Notes: a model not told the origin generated them from the letters alone. Counted from the stretch's first letter, positions 23,031 through 32,261 are shown. The stretch is 64,000 bases of DNA from Actinomadura madurae (GCF_900115095.1 NZ_FOVH01000011.1:111524-175523); one strand, 5' to 3'. A program made the numbers and translations.

Positions 23031-23156
23031 CACATCCGCTCATGCCGCCGACCGCGGGCTCAATCCGACCGCGATGATCCGGAGCAGTTGCCCGACTGCC
23101 CGGTCGGCATCTTGGATGTTGGGAGACAACGAGGCCGTATGACCGAGAATTGGCGG

Positions 23157-23306
23157 CTCATCCTCCAGGCGGCCCGATCTGCGCGACCTACAGATCGCCG
23201 CACGCCATGCAGACCCGAGCACCACCATGCGCTACGACCGGGCCCGCAACAACCTCGACCGCCACCCAACTACATCCTCGCCGCCTACATGGCGTCCGGC
23301 ACTTGA
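23157..23306 (+). pseudogene. Remnant of a tyrosine recombinase C-terminus
   Basis: The tail of an integrase is readable in three frame pieces: LILQAA near 23157, then LRDLQIAARHADPSTTMRYD and RARNNLDRHP from about 23178, then NYILAAYMASGT to the stop at 23304-23306. The second break is a missing C in a C run (CACCCAAC for CACCCCAAC). The middle piece holds the RHADPSTTMRYD box with the nucleophilic Tyr of phage and plasmid integrases. Nothing upstream continues it, so this is a decayed fragment. The rest of 23031-23531 has no gene that I can support. Confidence 0.7.
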
Positions 23307-23531
23307 AACGAGGGCAGCAGACCGGAACGCGCTGGTCTGCCGATGAGCGGATGGGCGGCTGTAGGGCGGTTCGGGCACGTTTGCACCGCGGCAACAGGAA
23401 AGGTTCAGGCCTGCGCCGCCAGGATGGTCCGCATGCAATGATGTTCGAGTCTGGCATTCGTTGCACACATTTACCCGTCCCGGGCCGACGCAAAGCGCTG
23501 AACCGGGGGTGCGCAGGCCTTGAGATCGGAG

Positions 23532-24620
23532 ATGGACGCAGTGGACGAACTGCCGCGGACTGCTCCTGAGACCGCGCGTGCGATGGCCGAAGCCGCAGCC
23601 GCCTTCCTTGCGGCGCTGACCGAGGTGCAGCGGGACAGGGTCGGATTCGACTTCGCCGATGAGGCTCAGCGGCGTGATTGGTCGTTTCTGCCCGCCAGGC
23701 AACGCGACGGCTTGCCGATCGGCGCGCTCGACGAGGCGCAACGCAAGCTGGCGCACGAGTTGATCGTGTCCGGTACCAGCATGCCGGGCTACGCCAAGGT
23801 CGTCTCTGTGATCGCCATGGAGCATGTGCTCCGTGCGCTGACCGCTGTGAAACGTCCGGCCAGCGCAGACCTGTTCGACCCGGGGCGGTACTGCTTCAAG
23901 GTGTTCGGCCGCCCCGGTGACACCGGCGCGTGGGGCTGGCAACTCGCCGGGCACCATGTTTCGCTCAACTTCACTGTGGTGGACGGACGTTATGTGTCTC
24001 CCACCCCCTGCTTGCTCGGCTCGCAGCCGGCCGCCTTCGGCACACTCGCTCCGCTCGCCGATGACGAAGAAGCCGGCTACCGCTTCGTCAATTCCCTCGA
24101 CCCCGCGCAACGTGCCTCCGCGATCATCCACCATCGACCGCCGCCGGATCTGGCGACCCGCATCACACCCAAGATCGGCCACCTCGAGCGGCCGGACCCG
24201 ATGTTCGCGCCCGAACCCGACTACGTGCTCAGCGAGGCCGAGCGCGACATCCTCAGCTACGTGCGCGACGACCCCAGGGGACTACCCGGGAGCGCGCTGC
24301 GCGAGCACCAACTCAGCGCCCTGTTCGCCGTCGTCGAAGCGTTCGCCGGGCGGCTGCCATCGGACGTCGCGGCAGCGCAACTCCGCAACATCGAGCACGC
24401 CGGCCTGCAGAACCTGGTGTTCGCCTGGGCCGGCGGCACATCACCCGGAGACCGGCACTACTTCCGTATCCAGGGACCGGTCCTGCTGATCGAACACGAC
24501 AACTCTCAAGACAACGGTGCCCATATCCACTCGGTCTGGCGCAACCCCGCCGACGACTTCGGCGACGACATCTTGGCCGAGCACTACCGTCAGCACCACA
24601 TGACCCCTAAGAACCGGTAA
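23532..24620 (+). CDS. DUF3500 family protein
   Basis: Protein of 362 residues that fits the DUF3500 family along its whole length: DRVGFDFADEAQRRDWSFLP near 35, then DPGRYCFKVFGRPG and WGWQLAGHHVSLNFTVVDG (about 120-155), and the C-terminal GDRHYFRIQGPVLLIEHDN with NGAHIHSVWRNPADDFG. The conserved His and Asp residues suggest a metal-binding or hydrolytic fold, but no reaction is established. The start is uncertain: ATG at 23532 has GGAG immediately before it, and a TTG at 23520 would add four residues. There is no signal peptide. No partner gene is obvious. Confidence 0.85.
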   Translation: MDAVDELPRTAPETARAMAEAAAAFLAALTEVQRDRVGFDFADEAQRRDWSFLPARQRDGLPIGALDEAQRKLAHELIVSGTSMPGYAKVVSVIAMEHVLRALTAVKRPASADLFDPGRYCFKVFGRPGDTGAWGWQLAGHHVSLNFTVVDGRYVSPTPCLLGSQPAAFGTLAPLADDEEAGYRFVNSLDPAQRASAIIHHRPPPDLATRITPKIGHLERPDPMFAPEPDYVLSEAERDILSYVRDDPRGLPGSALREHQLSALFAVVEAFAGRLPSDVAAAQLRNIEHAGLQNLVFAWAGGTSPGDRHYFRIQGPVLLIEHDNSQDNGAHIHSVWRNPADDFGDDILAEHYRQHHMTPKNR

Positions 24621-24958
24621 TACCGTTCAGACGCCGACCGTCCCAGGCAAGTCCCTCTCCGTGGGGGTGTGGGCATCGCTGTCATGCAGGTCAGCGTGCC
24701 GGTGGGAGCGCTGAGGACGGAAGAGCCGGATCGCGACCACGTGGCCAACGATCCGGCTGAGTCCCGTCAGAGTCGAAGCGTCAACGCACTCTTCTGCCGC
24801 TGAGAGGATGCTCGACAGCGGTCTTGAAGCCCATTTGGTGGGCGAGCTCCACCCCGTGCCGATGTGCGGATGTCGCAGACCCTCGATTGAAAACGCCGTG
24901 GCGCCTGGCATCCTGCTGCCCCAGCCCATGCCTGTGGGGCGACGCGTCGCACACCAAA
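24621..24958. other. Non-coding stretch
   Basis: Nothing recognisable lies between the DUF3500 stop and the terminator of the small gene at 25001. Base composition is slightly less GC-rich than the genes around it. Confidence 0.5.
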
Positions 24959-24995
24959 CCGGGGGCGCTGGAGCAGCGGGCTCCAGCGCCCCCGG
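24959..24995 (-). terminator. Terminator of the 37-residue gene
   Basis: A perfect 15-bp stem, CCGGGGGCGCTGGAG (24959-24973) with CTCCAGCGCCCCCGG (24981-24995), has a 7-nt loop and ends 5 nt beyond the TAG of the small minus-strand gene. Confidence 0.8.
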
Positions 24996-25000
24996 CTGTG

Positions 25001-25114
25001 CTAGGCGCCGAGAAGATGGTCGACGATGGCCCTTACCCCACCCGCGATAGCGCCGCTGATAGCGGCGCGTATCAGGATCCAGCGCTTGGTCTTGGGGTGC
25101 TCTTCGGTAGTCAT
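25001..25114 (-). CDS. Small membrane-associated protein (37 aa)
   Basis: Short gene encoding 37 residues: a charged start MTTEEHPKTKRW, then an amphipathic or membrane-seeking helix ILIRAAISGAIAGGVRAIVD. AAGGAG lies 5 nt before the ATG, and a strong terminator follows the stop, so it looks like a real monocistronic gene. Similar Ala/Gly-rich short helical proteins are frequent in actinomycetes, but I know no function. It could be a small regulator or a toxin-like peptide. A longer in-frame start at 25216 has no better support. Confidence 0.6.
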   Translation of the reverse strand: MTTEEHPKTKRWILIRAAISGAIAGGVRAIVDHLLGA

Positions 25115-25263
25115 GTGGCTCCTTGCCCGTTGCAGGTGATCGGAGCGTCGGCCGACGTAAGCACCACTCTCGGCGCTTCGGGAAGTGGACGTTTCAGTCG
25201 CGATCAGTTCTGGCAAGGACCGGCTTCAGTGCTGTTCAGACATGCTGAGGACGGATCTGCGAG

Positions 25264-27864
25264 ATGATGCGTGCGATGAGTGGCGATGGGAAGAGCCGCC
25301 CCGTACGTCGGCCCCGGCGGATTGCGCAACCTCGGCTACCGCCGGGACCGCTGCAGGATCTCAAAAATCTGCTGTATCGCCTGTATGTCGAGGCCGGCGC
25401 ACCGTCCTTGGACGACATCCACCACCAAGCCGAGTTGGCGGGCACCGAGGCGGTGGCTGGATGGCCGGGTCGGGACACCATTCATCGGATCATCGGTGAC
25501 GCAGGTTTGCCGCCCTCACAGGGCGACACGATGGCGGTCGCAAAGGTACTGGCCCGTCTTGCGCGTTGGGACGTCTCGGACGCCGTCGGCCGTGTGAGGG
25601 AGTTGTGGGTCCAGGCGCAGATGACCGTGCCGGTCGGCATGCCAATCGGCACTCTGGATCCGTTCGCGCTAGAAGTGCGCCGCGCGATCAGCGCCGCAGC
25701 CGATTCCGGGCCCCTGCCCGTTCTGCCGCGGTACATCACACGCGCCCATGATGCGCGACTGACACAAGTCGTAGCGGAGGCCAGTGAGGGACGAAGCGCG
25801 ATCGCGGTCCTGGTCGGCTCTTCCTCGACCGGCAAGACCCGCGCATGCTGGGAAGGGATACAGGCTCTGCCCCGCAGTTGGCGATTGTGGCATCCAATCG
25901 ATCCGACTCGGGCGGAGGCGGTACTGGCGGGGATGGACCGTGTCGGTCAGCAGACCGTGGTGTGGCTGAACGAGGCGCAGGAGTACCTGGCTCATCCCAC
26001 GCTCGGGGAACGTGTCGCGTCCGGTCTGCGAGAGTTGCTGCGCGCACGTGACCGTGCACCGATTCTGTTGTTGGCCACGCTTCCGCGCGAGCAGTGGGCC
26101 CGTATCAGCGCCCGTCCTGAAGAAGGCATCGATAGATTCGCCCAAGCCCGGGAGTTGCTGGTCGGCCATCAGATCCACATTCCGGATTCGTTCACCGCCG
26201 CGGATCTGACCGTGCTTCAGAACGTTGGCGAGGAAGACCCCCGGTTGGCGGAGGCAGCCGCTCACTCGGTCGACGGTCTCGTCACGCAGTATCTGGCCGG
26301 CGTTCCGGTTCTGCTCGACCGCTATCAATCAGCCACTCCAGCAGATCGCGCCCTCATCCATGCCGCCTACGACGCCCGGCGGTTGGACTGCGGGTCAGAC
26401 GTGCCGTTGCCGGTACTCGCGGATGCCGCGTTCGGCTACCTCACCGATCTGGAGCTCAACGAGCTCTCCGACGATTGGCTTGAGAAAGCTCTCGCGCGAC
26501 TCACTCTCCGCAGTCACGGTGTTCCGGGTCCGCTCAGCCGTGTACGTCCTCGCCGGGGCATCCCTTCCGGTGGGCCGTTCTACCGGCTGGCCGATCCACT
26601 CTGGGAGCATTTGGATCGTGGCGGTCAACCTATTCCCGGTGAATTCTGGGACGCCGTCCTTGCGCATCAGCTTCCAGCGGCAACGCTGCGCCTTCTGGCT
26701 GAACAAGCCACTGTCCGATGCCAATTCGAACAGGCCGCGCTCTTGTTGGGTTCCGCAGCTCAGCAAGCACCCAGGGAGGATCGCGCTGAAATATATGCAC
26801 TCCTGGGGGAGTTCCTCGCATATCGAGGTCTGCACGTCTTGGCCAGTCAGTATTCTGAGGCCAGTGCCCGCATAGGCAGCCTGAACGGCATGGTGACGCT
26901 GTCGCTGGCCGCCGAAGATCGCGGCGACATCGACGGGGCACTTCACTGGGCAAAGCGAGCCAGCGCCGCGGGCAACGATCGAGCGTTCTTCCATGTGTAT
27001 TGGCTACTGGCGAATCACGAGCGGTTCGACGAGGCCGAAGCCTGGATTCGTCCGCTCGCCGACCAGGGCGACATCACGGCAATTCGTTTCCTCGCTGCTC
27101 AACTCGCTGAGACCGGGCGGATCACCGAGGCCGAAGAGCTCTTGTGGCCCGCCGCCCGCGACAACCTCCGCCGGTGCCGCCGTGACTTGATCGATCTTCT
27201 CTACAAGGCAGGCCGACGCGATCGGATCTCGGCTTTGTTCGGGCAGCTGGCGGACAACGGCGATGACGACGCCCAAGAATGGTTGAGCACCGTAGCCGGA
27301 TGGGACGAGAACCAAACCGAGTGCGAAACAGACCGGCCTGGAAACCGTCCGGACCCACAAGAGATGGCCGGCCATGGTTCCACGTACGTATTCGGACAGC
27401 GATTTCCGGCCTTGGACCGTGCTGCCGAACTTGAGGCGGCCGGGGACCTCGACGCGGCCATCGATATACTTTCAGCCGCACTACCGGTACAGCACTGGCC
27501 ACTACTCCAGAAACTCAGCGCATTGTTAGAAGGACGAGGAAGATCCGAGGAGGCCGTGGCCGTCTGGCGGCTCATGGCGGAGACCGGAAATCCTGCGGCG
27601 CTGAGGGAGGTCGATCACATTCTCAGGCGCTGCGGACGTGCCATCCAGGCCGAAGATCTGCTACGTTCCAGCATCATCAGTGGCCGCACTTACGCTTCCA
27701 CACCTTCATTGTCCGATCCGAATATTCTGGACATACTGACCGCCCACCTTGAGGCCGAAGGGCGCGCCGACGAAGCCGCATCCGTTCGTATGTGGGGCCT
27801 CGATCCATCCGGTGCCACGGCGCGTGCGTGGACGTATCCTGCCCCGACAACACACGACGGTTGA
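25264..27864 (+). CDS. P-loop NTPase with C-terminal helical repeats (STAND-like)
   Basis: Large protein of 866 residues. Residues about 25-115 form a helical, HTH-like N-terminal domain (LQDLKNLLYRLYVEAGAPSL). The NTPase has Walker A GSSSTGKT (about 184-191) and a Walker B-like TVVWLNEAQEYL (about 232-243) with Asn-Glu in place of the usual Asp-Asp. The C-terminal half (about 470-850) is TPR/Sel1-type repeats, such as GNDRAFFHVYWLLANHERFD and GDITAIRFLAAQLAETGRIT. This layout resembles STAND signalling ATPases, which sense a ligand with the repeats and oligomerise. No effector domain is evident. ATG at 25264 follows GAGG; Met at 25267 and 25276 are alternatives. Confidence 0.78.
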   Translation: MMRAMSGDGKSRPVRRPRRIAQPRLPPGPLQDLKNLLYRLYVEAGAPSLDDIHHQAELAGTEAVAGWPGRDTIHRIIGDAGLPPSQGDTMAVAKVLARLARWDVSDAVGRVRELWVQAQMTVPVGMPIGTLDPFALEVRRAISAAADSGPLPVLPRYITRAHDARLTQVVAEASEGRSAIAVLVGSSSTGKTRACWEGIQALPRSWRLWHPIDPTRAEAVLAGMDRVGQQTVVWLNEAQEYLAHPTLGERVASGLRELLRARDRAPILLLATLPREQWARISARPEEGIDRFAQARELLVGHQIHIPDSFTAADLTVLQNVGEEDPRLAEAAAHSVDGLVTQYLAGVPVLLDRYQSATPADRALIHAAYDARRLDCGSDVPLPVLADAAFGYLTDLELNELSDDWLEKALARLTLRSHGVPGPLSRVRPRRGIPSGGPFYRLADPLWEHLDRGGQPIPGEFWDAVLAHQLPAATLRLLAEQATVRCQFEQAALLLGSAAQQAPREDRAEIYALLGEFLAYRGLHVLASQYSEASARIGSLNGMVTLSLAAEDRGDIDGALHWAKRASAAGNDRAFFHVYWLLANHERFDEAEAWIRPLADQGDITAIRFLAAQLAETGRITEAEELLWPAARDNLRRCRRDLIDLLYKAGRRDRISALFGQLADNGDDDAQEWLSTVAGWDENQTECETDRPGNRPDPQEMAGHGSTYVFGQRFPALDRAAELEAAGDLDAAIDILSAALPVQHWPLLQKLSALLEGRGRSEEAVAVWRLMAETGNPAALREVDHILRRCGRAIQAEDLLRSSIISGRTYASTPSLSDPNILDILTAHLEAEGRADEAASVRMWGLDPSGATARAWTYPAPTTHDG

Positions 27865-27906
27865 TTCAGCCCCGGGTCGATCACCCGAACTGGCACCGGT
27901 TGGGGG

Positions 27907-29169
27907 TCAGGTGCGGCGGTGGCCGGGGTCGAGTCGGTCCGCGAGTTCTGTCAGTATCGAAGACCGGCGCTGCTCACGCTCGGCAAGCGTTGCGTCGGAT
28001 CGGGTCGATAGCCGGTCACCGGCGAGCGCGGCCTGGGCGGCCAGCATCCGAAGCCGCGGCCCGAGCCGGGCGAGCTCCTCGTCCGGCCGCACGGCGCGGG
28101 ACAGCAGGTGCACGACCTCCGGGTCCTCGTTCTCCAACGCCCGCGTCACCGTGCTCGCGTCGACCGGCGCGCCACGGTCAAGGAGAGTCCGGGCAAGGTC
28201 CACATCGACAGCGTGCGCGCCGACCCGCAAGGAGTTCTCGACCGGGACACCTTGTTCGAGCAGCCACGCGATGGCCTCGAAGGCCCGATGGCGAAGGGCC
28301 ACCTCGAGCGGACTCAGCCCGCTGTCAATCTCCTCCGCCGGATCACAGCCCATCGCCACGAGGCGCGCGAGCAGCGCCACATCGTCATCGGCCGCCGCCC
28401 GTTCCAGGGCCAGCCGCCGGAGCCGACGCTGCCCGGCGAGCGTGCCCTCGTCCAGCGCGCCCCGCCAGTCGAGCACGGTCGCCCGGACGAGCCGGCGCAG
28501 CTTCGCTGCGGCCGACCGGGCGTCCGGGTCGCCACGGGTTCCCAGTTCCTCGATGGCGTCACGTATCTCTGCGCCCGTGTCGCCTTGGCTCTCCCAGGGA
28601 TCCCGATCCAGGACGAGTCGGCCGAACAGCGCATGCAGGTCGTCCGCGAGCCGCCCGGTGCGGTCGCCGGTGGACAGCTCCCATCCGGGTGGCAGTCCCT
28701 GCCGCCAGCAGACGATGGCGCCGTGGTCCGGGCCGGCGGCGGTGTGCACGTAGACGCGCTCGAGATACTCGAAACCACCGATCGGCAAGTGGACGAGGCC
28801 GCCAGACCAGTCCGGCTGGTACTCCTCGGCCAGTCCGCATTCGTGATCGATCCAGCCCCACAGGTCGTGGTAGCCGTCGCTGTCGGGATAGAACAGCTCC
28901 ACCAACGACAGCGGGACGTCCTGGCCGTCGAGATCAGCGCGCAGGTCGTAGTCGAGCCGTCCGCCAAAGGCGGTGCGCCACAGCGCGATGAGCGGATCGG
29001 GCAGCGGCCCGGCGCAGCGCTCGGCCACCGCATCGAGGACCGCGTCATCGATCGGCGGCTGCGCGTCCAGGATCAGGCGTCCGGCGAACAGCGCCAGGCC
29101 GGCTTCGCTGAGAACGCGATGTTCCCGGTCAGAGAGCGGGTCCGGCAGCGCGTCGTCCGATAGGGCCAT
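27907..29169 (-). CDS. SMI1/KNR4 (SUKH)-like protein with ankyrin-type repeats
   Basis: Protein of 420 residues in two parts. Residues about 35-185 resemble the SUKH (SMI1/KNR4) fold, with LPDPLIALWRTAFGGRLDYD at the start and LVHLPIGGFEYLERVYVHT and GAIVCWRQGLPPGWEL later; this superfamily includes immunity proteins of polymorphic toxins. Residues about 245-370 are ankyrin-like helices (GLSPLEVALRHRAFEAIAWL, VDLARTLLDRGAPVDASTV). No enzyme motif is seen. It converges with the NTPase gene, 42 nt between stops. A role as immunity or sensor protein is inference from the fold. Start at 29169 after GGGGTG. Confidence 0.72.
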   Translation of the reverse strand: MALSDDALPDPLSDREHRVLSEAGLALFAGRLILDAQPPIDDAVLDAVAERCAGPLPDPLIALWRTAFGGRLDYDLRADLDGQDVPLSLVELFYPDSDGYHDLWGWIDHECGLAEEYQPDWSGGLVHLPIGGFEYLERVYVHTAAGPDHGAIVCWRQGLPPGWELSTGDRTGRLADDLHALFGRLVLDRDPWESQGDTGAEIRDAIEELGTRGDPDARSAAAKLRRLVRATVLDWRGALDEGTLAGQRRLRRLALERAAADDDVALLARLVAMGCDPAEEIDSGLSPLEVALRHRAFEAIAWLLEQGVPVENSLRVGAHAVDVDLARTLLDRGAPVDASTVTRALENEDPEVVHLLSRAVRPDEELARLGPRLRMLAAQAALAGDRLSTRSDATLAEREQRRSSILTELADRLDPGHRRT

Positions 29170-29660
29170 CACCCCGCGAAGCCTAGAGGCCGGGCATGCC
29201 CCCAATCCACGATTCGGTGGTGGCGGGCGATCCTGTCGATCGGCCAGCCCTCGCTGGAGTGCTTGTCCTGGACGAGTCCCTATCTGGGGGACGCTGGCGT
29301 GGTCCGTCCTCGTGGGTGGAGACCCGTCCGGGGGTCCGTCTACACCTACGGGTCTTTCTCGTTTCTGGGCGGTCCGCCGCTGTTGAATGCGGTAGCGAGC
29401 GGCTTGGGCGGCGACGTGTAGTGGCCACTCGCTCCGGCAAGCTTTCCGTTTGTTACCAGACCGTTCTCTAGATAATTGCTATGAGTGAATGAGCTTATCT
29501 GTTTCGAATCGTGTCCTGGAATCGCGGGTGAGTGCATGGGGAGGCGAGGCTTGCCATGGCTGGCCAGAGCGATCACCGGCACACCTGCCGCACGGGTCTG
29601 CGATTAGATGGACAATGACGTCTCTGATCGCATCCGACCGCTTTGAGGGGCTCCCCGGGG
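29170..29660. other. Non-coding stretch upstream of the protease gene
   Basis: No gene is supported. The segment 29440-29510 is AT-richer than its surroundings (CTCTAGATAATTGCTATG) and may hold the promoter of the protease gene, but no clean -35/-10 pair can be fixed. Confidence 0.4.
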
Positions 29661-30353
29661 ATGGACGAGCGAACGGCTGATGCGGGCCGTGTACGCGCGG
29701 CCCGTTTCACTCCGGGACTCGTTCGTGTGCTGAGTGCGGAGGGCGACGGGGTCGGCCTAGGGCTGCTCGTCGGTGAGCGCGAGATCGTCACCTGCGCGCA
29801 TGTGGTGAATTATTCGCTGGACCGCGACACCATGGCCGATGGAGTACCGGCTGTTCCCATACATCTCGACTTTCCTTTCGCCACGTCGGGACGCAGGTTC
29901 ACGGCCGAGGTGGTCGCTTGGGCACCGCTCGCCGAGGACGGCCGCGGGGACGTCGCGGGGCTCAGATTGCACGGCCCTCCGCCGGAGGCGGCCATTCCCT
30001 CGTCAATGACGGCCGTCGACGACCTTTTCGGTCATCCGTTCCAGGTCTTCGGCTTTCTGGACGGCCATGAGACGGGTGTGTGGGTGACCGGAGAGCTGCG
30101 CGGTTCCGACATCGTCGGGAGCCTGCACCTGGTCGGTGAGGCGCAGAGCGGCCTGCGGGTCAGCCCGGGATTCAGCGGGTCCCCGGTATGGGACGGCCGG
30201 CTGGAGGCGGTCGTCGGCATCACCAGCCGGGCGGCGATCGGAGCGGGAACCGCGCCCAGCGCGTACTGCCTGCCCGCAGCGACCATCGTGATCGCGCCGC
30301 CTATCCGATCGCGCCTGGTCACGTCTGCAGGGGCGGGCGGTCTAGGACGGTGA
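29661..30353 (+). CDS. Trypsin-like serine protease domain protein, probably truncated
   Basis: Protein of 230 residues consisting of one trypsin-like domain: catalytic His in IVTCAHVV (about 51), Asp in GRGDVAGLRL (about 98) and Ser in GFSGSPVWDG (about 175). There is no signal peptide, so it is cytoplasmic. In actinomycetes this type of protease is usually the N-terminal effector of long STAND, WD40 or TPR proteins. Here the protein ends about 35 residues after the last strand, and its 3' end overlaps the convergent E1-beta gene by 35 bp, which suggests loss of a C-terminal sensor part. It may be functional as a stand-alone protease. Confidence 0.78.
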   Translation: MDERTADAGRVRAARFTPGLVRVLSAEGDGVGLGLLVGEREIVTCAHVVNYSLDRDTMADGVPAVPIHLDFPFATSGRRFTAEVVAWAPLAEDGRGDVAGLRLHGPPPEAAIPSSMTAVDDLFGHPFQVFGFLDGHETGVWVTGELRGSDIVGSLHLVGEAQSGLRVSPGFSGSPVWDGRLEAVVGITSRAAIGAGTAPSAYCLPAATIVIAPPIRSRLVTSAGAGGLGR

Positions 30354-31308
30354 GTACGGCCCGCCGTACCTCCTCGCGTCCGGGCAGGTAGGCGTCCTCC
30401 AGGGGTGGGCTTACCGGAATCGGCTGGAACGGCGCGGCGACCCGCTCGATGGGCGCGTCGAGGTGGTCGAACGCCGCGCGGCCCACCGCAGCCGCGATCT
30501 CGGCGCCGAATCCCGAGGCGCCGACCGCCTCGTGCGCCACCACCAGCCGGTTCGTCCGGCGCACTGAGGCGACGATGGTGGCGAGGTCGAGCGGCACCAG
30601 TGTCCGTGGATCGATCACCTCGACCTCTGTGCCGTCCGCGGCCAGGTCCTCGGCCGCGGCCAGCGCCTCGTGCACCATGCGTGACAGCGCCACGACGGTG
30701 ACGTCACGGCCCGGGCGCAACACCGCCGCTTCACCGATCGGCACGGGCTCGATGGGCTCCTGGACCTCTTCGGCACGGAAGTACAGCGTCTTGTTCTCCA
30801 CGACCACCACCGGGTCGGGGTCCTCGATCGCTGAGGCGAGCAACCCCGCCGCGTCGGCGGCGCGGCTGGGCATGATGACCTTCAGTCCCGGCACATGGCA
30901 CAGCCAGCTCTCCAGGCTCTGCGAGTGCTGCGCGCCCGCTCGCTGGCCGGCCCCGCCCTGGGTGCGCAGCACCATCGGCACCGAGAGCTGCCCACCGGAC
31001 ATGAACCGCGCCTTGGCCGCGGTGTTCGCGAGCTGGTCGAGGGCGAGCGTCAGGAAGTCGATGTACATGATCTCCAGAACCGGGCGGAGCCCGGACTGCG
31101 CCGCGCCGATGGCGATACCGCAGATCGCGGCTTCGCTGATGGGGGTGTCCCGCACACGCTCAGGGCCGAACTCGTCCACAAGCCCTCGTGTGATCGTGAA
31201 CGGGCCGCCCGCGGAGACGTCCTCTCCGATGACGAACACCCGCGGGTCCGCGCGCATCGCATCGGCGAGAGCGCCGCCGACGGCCTTGGCGTAGGTCGTG
31301 CGGGTCAT
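30319..31308 (-). CDS. 2-oxoacid dehydrogenase E1 beta subunit (second pair)
   Basis: Thiamine-diphosphate-dependent E1 beta subunit of 329 residues, last gene of a five-gene operon. It matches the pyruvate/acetoin dehydrogenase beta family: VIGEDVSAGGPFTITRGL, RVRDTPISEAAICGIAIGAA with the active-site Glu, GAGQRAGAQHSQS, and a C-terminal transketolase domain (VEVIDPRTLVPLD). With E1 alpha it decarboxylates a 2-oxoacid and reductively acylates lipoyl-E2. Its ATG overlaps the alpha stop (ATGA). Its 3' end overlaps the convergent protease gene. The 2-oxoacid is not known; acetoin is also possible. Confidence 0.92.
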   Translation of the reverse strand: MTRTTYAKAVGGALADAMRADPRVFVIGEDVSAGGPFTITRGLVDEFGPERVRDTPISEAAICGIAIGAAQSGLRPVLEIMYIDFLTLALDQLANTAAKARFMSGGQLSVPMVLRTQGGAGQRAGAQHSQSLESWLCHVPGLKVIMPSRAADAAGLLASAIEDPDPVVVVENKTLYFRAEEVQEPIEPVPIGEAAVLRPGRDVTVVALSRMVHEALAAAEDLAADGTEVEVIDPRTLVPLDLATIVASVRRTNRLVVAHEAVGASGFGAEIAAAVGRAAFDHLDAPIERVAAPFQPIPVSPPLEDAYLPGREEVRRAVLTVLDRPPLQT

Positions 31309-32261
31309 GACGCGTACACCGAGGCCGCGGCGAGTGCCTGCGTCGGATACGGGCTCTGCCCGGCCCACTCGACGGCGTCGTCCACGGCGGCGACGGCGTC
31401 CTCCCGCGCCGACTTCGCCTCTCCGGCGTCGAACCAGCCACGCTCGACGCCCGTCTCCTCCAGCCGCACGATGGGATCGAGCCGCCTCCACTCCTCGCTT
31501 GAGACCGCGTCGCGATAGCGGTCGGGGTCGCCTTCGTAGTGTCCGCGAAGGCGGTGCGTCAGGGCTTCGAGCAGTGCCGGGCCTCGTCCCGCCCTGGCCC
31601 CGTCCAGCAGCTCGCCGAACGCGTCCCACACGGCGGTGGCCTCACTGCCGTCGACCGTCGCGGAGGTCACGCCCCACGTGGCGACGAGGTCGCTCACCCG
31701 CTCGACCGGGGTGTGCGCGGAACGCGGGGTGAACTCGGCGAACCCGTTGTTCTCGCATACCAGCACCACCGGAAGCCGCCACAGCGCGGCGAGGTTCACC
31801 GACTCGGCGAACACCCCCGACTGGACCGCCCCGTCCCCGAAGAACACGACCGCGACAGCGTCCTTGCCGAGCATCCGGGCGGCGAGGGCGCTGCCGAGCG
31901 CCAGGGGGACGCTGCCTCCCACCACTCCTGTGGCCCCGAGCATCCCGTGCGCGGCGTCCACCAGGTGCATCGAGCCGCCCATCCCCCGGCACAGACCGCG
32001 AGCCCGTCCCATCAACTCGGCCATCGTCTCGCGAAGCGGGGCGCCTTTGGCGATCACATGGCCGTGGGCCCGGTGGCCGCTGTAGACGACGTCGTCGTCG
32101 CTCAACTGCCCGCACACGGCGGCGGCGACGCCCTCACCGCCGATGCTGAGGTGAATCAGCCCGGGCACCTGGTCGGCGCGCTTGAGCCTGCCGACCCTCT
32201 CCTCGAACACGCGGATGCGCCACATCGTCCGCAGCGCCGCGCGTGCCTGGTCGCCGTTCAC
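31305..32261 (-). CDS. 2-oxoacid dehydrogenase E1 alpha subunit (second pair)
   Basis: E1 alpha subunit of 318 residues. The thiamine-binding motif runs from GDGAVQSG to CENNGF (GDG-x about 25-NN, about 154-185). HRAHGHVIAKG carries the active-site His region, and MGGSMHL is also typical. The GTG start at 32261 overlaps the stop of the upstream E1 beta gene (GTGA), so both E1 pairs are made from one transcript. A phosphorylation-loop Ser region of the mitochondrial type is not relevant here. Substrate specificity relative to the first pair cannot be read from sequence, but the two alphas are clearly divergent. Confidence 0.92.
   Translation of the reverse strand: MNGDQARAALRTMWRIRVFEERVGRLKRADQVPGLIHLSIGGEGVAAAVCGQLSDDDVVYSGHRAHGHVIAKGAPLRETMAELMGRARGLCRGMGGSMHLVDAAHGMLGATGVVGGSVPLALGSALAARMLGKDAVAVVFFGDGAVQSGVFAESVNLAALWRLPVVLVCENNGFAEFTPRSAHTPVERVSDLVATWGVTSATVDGSEATAVWDAFGELLDGARAGRGPALLEALTHRLRGHYEGDPDRYRDAVSSEEWRRLDPIVRLEETGVERGWFDAGEAKSAREDAVAAVDDAVEWAGQSPYPTQALAAASVYAS

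Noticed and set aside
29196..29471. A 91-codon frame upstream of the protease gene
   Set aside because: No ribosome site and no coherent protein pattern; likely chance in GC-rich DNA.
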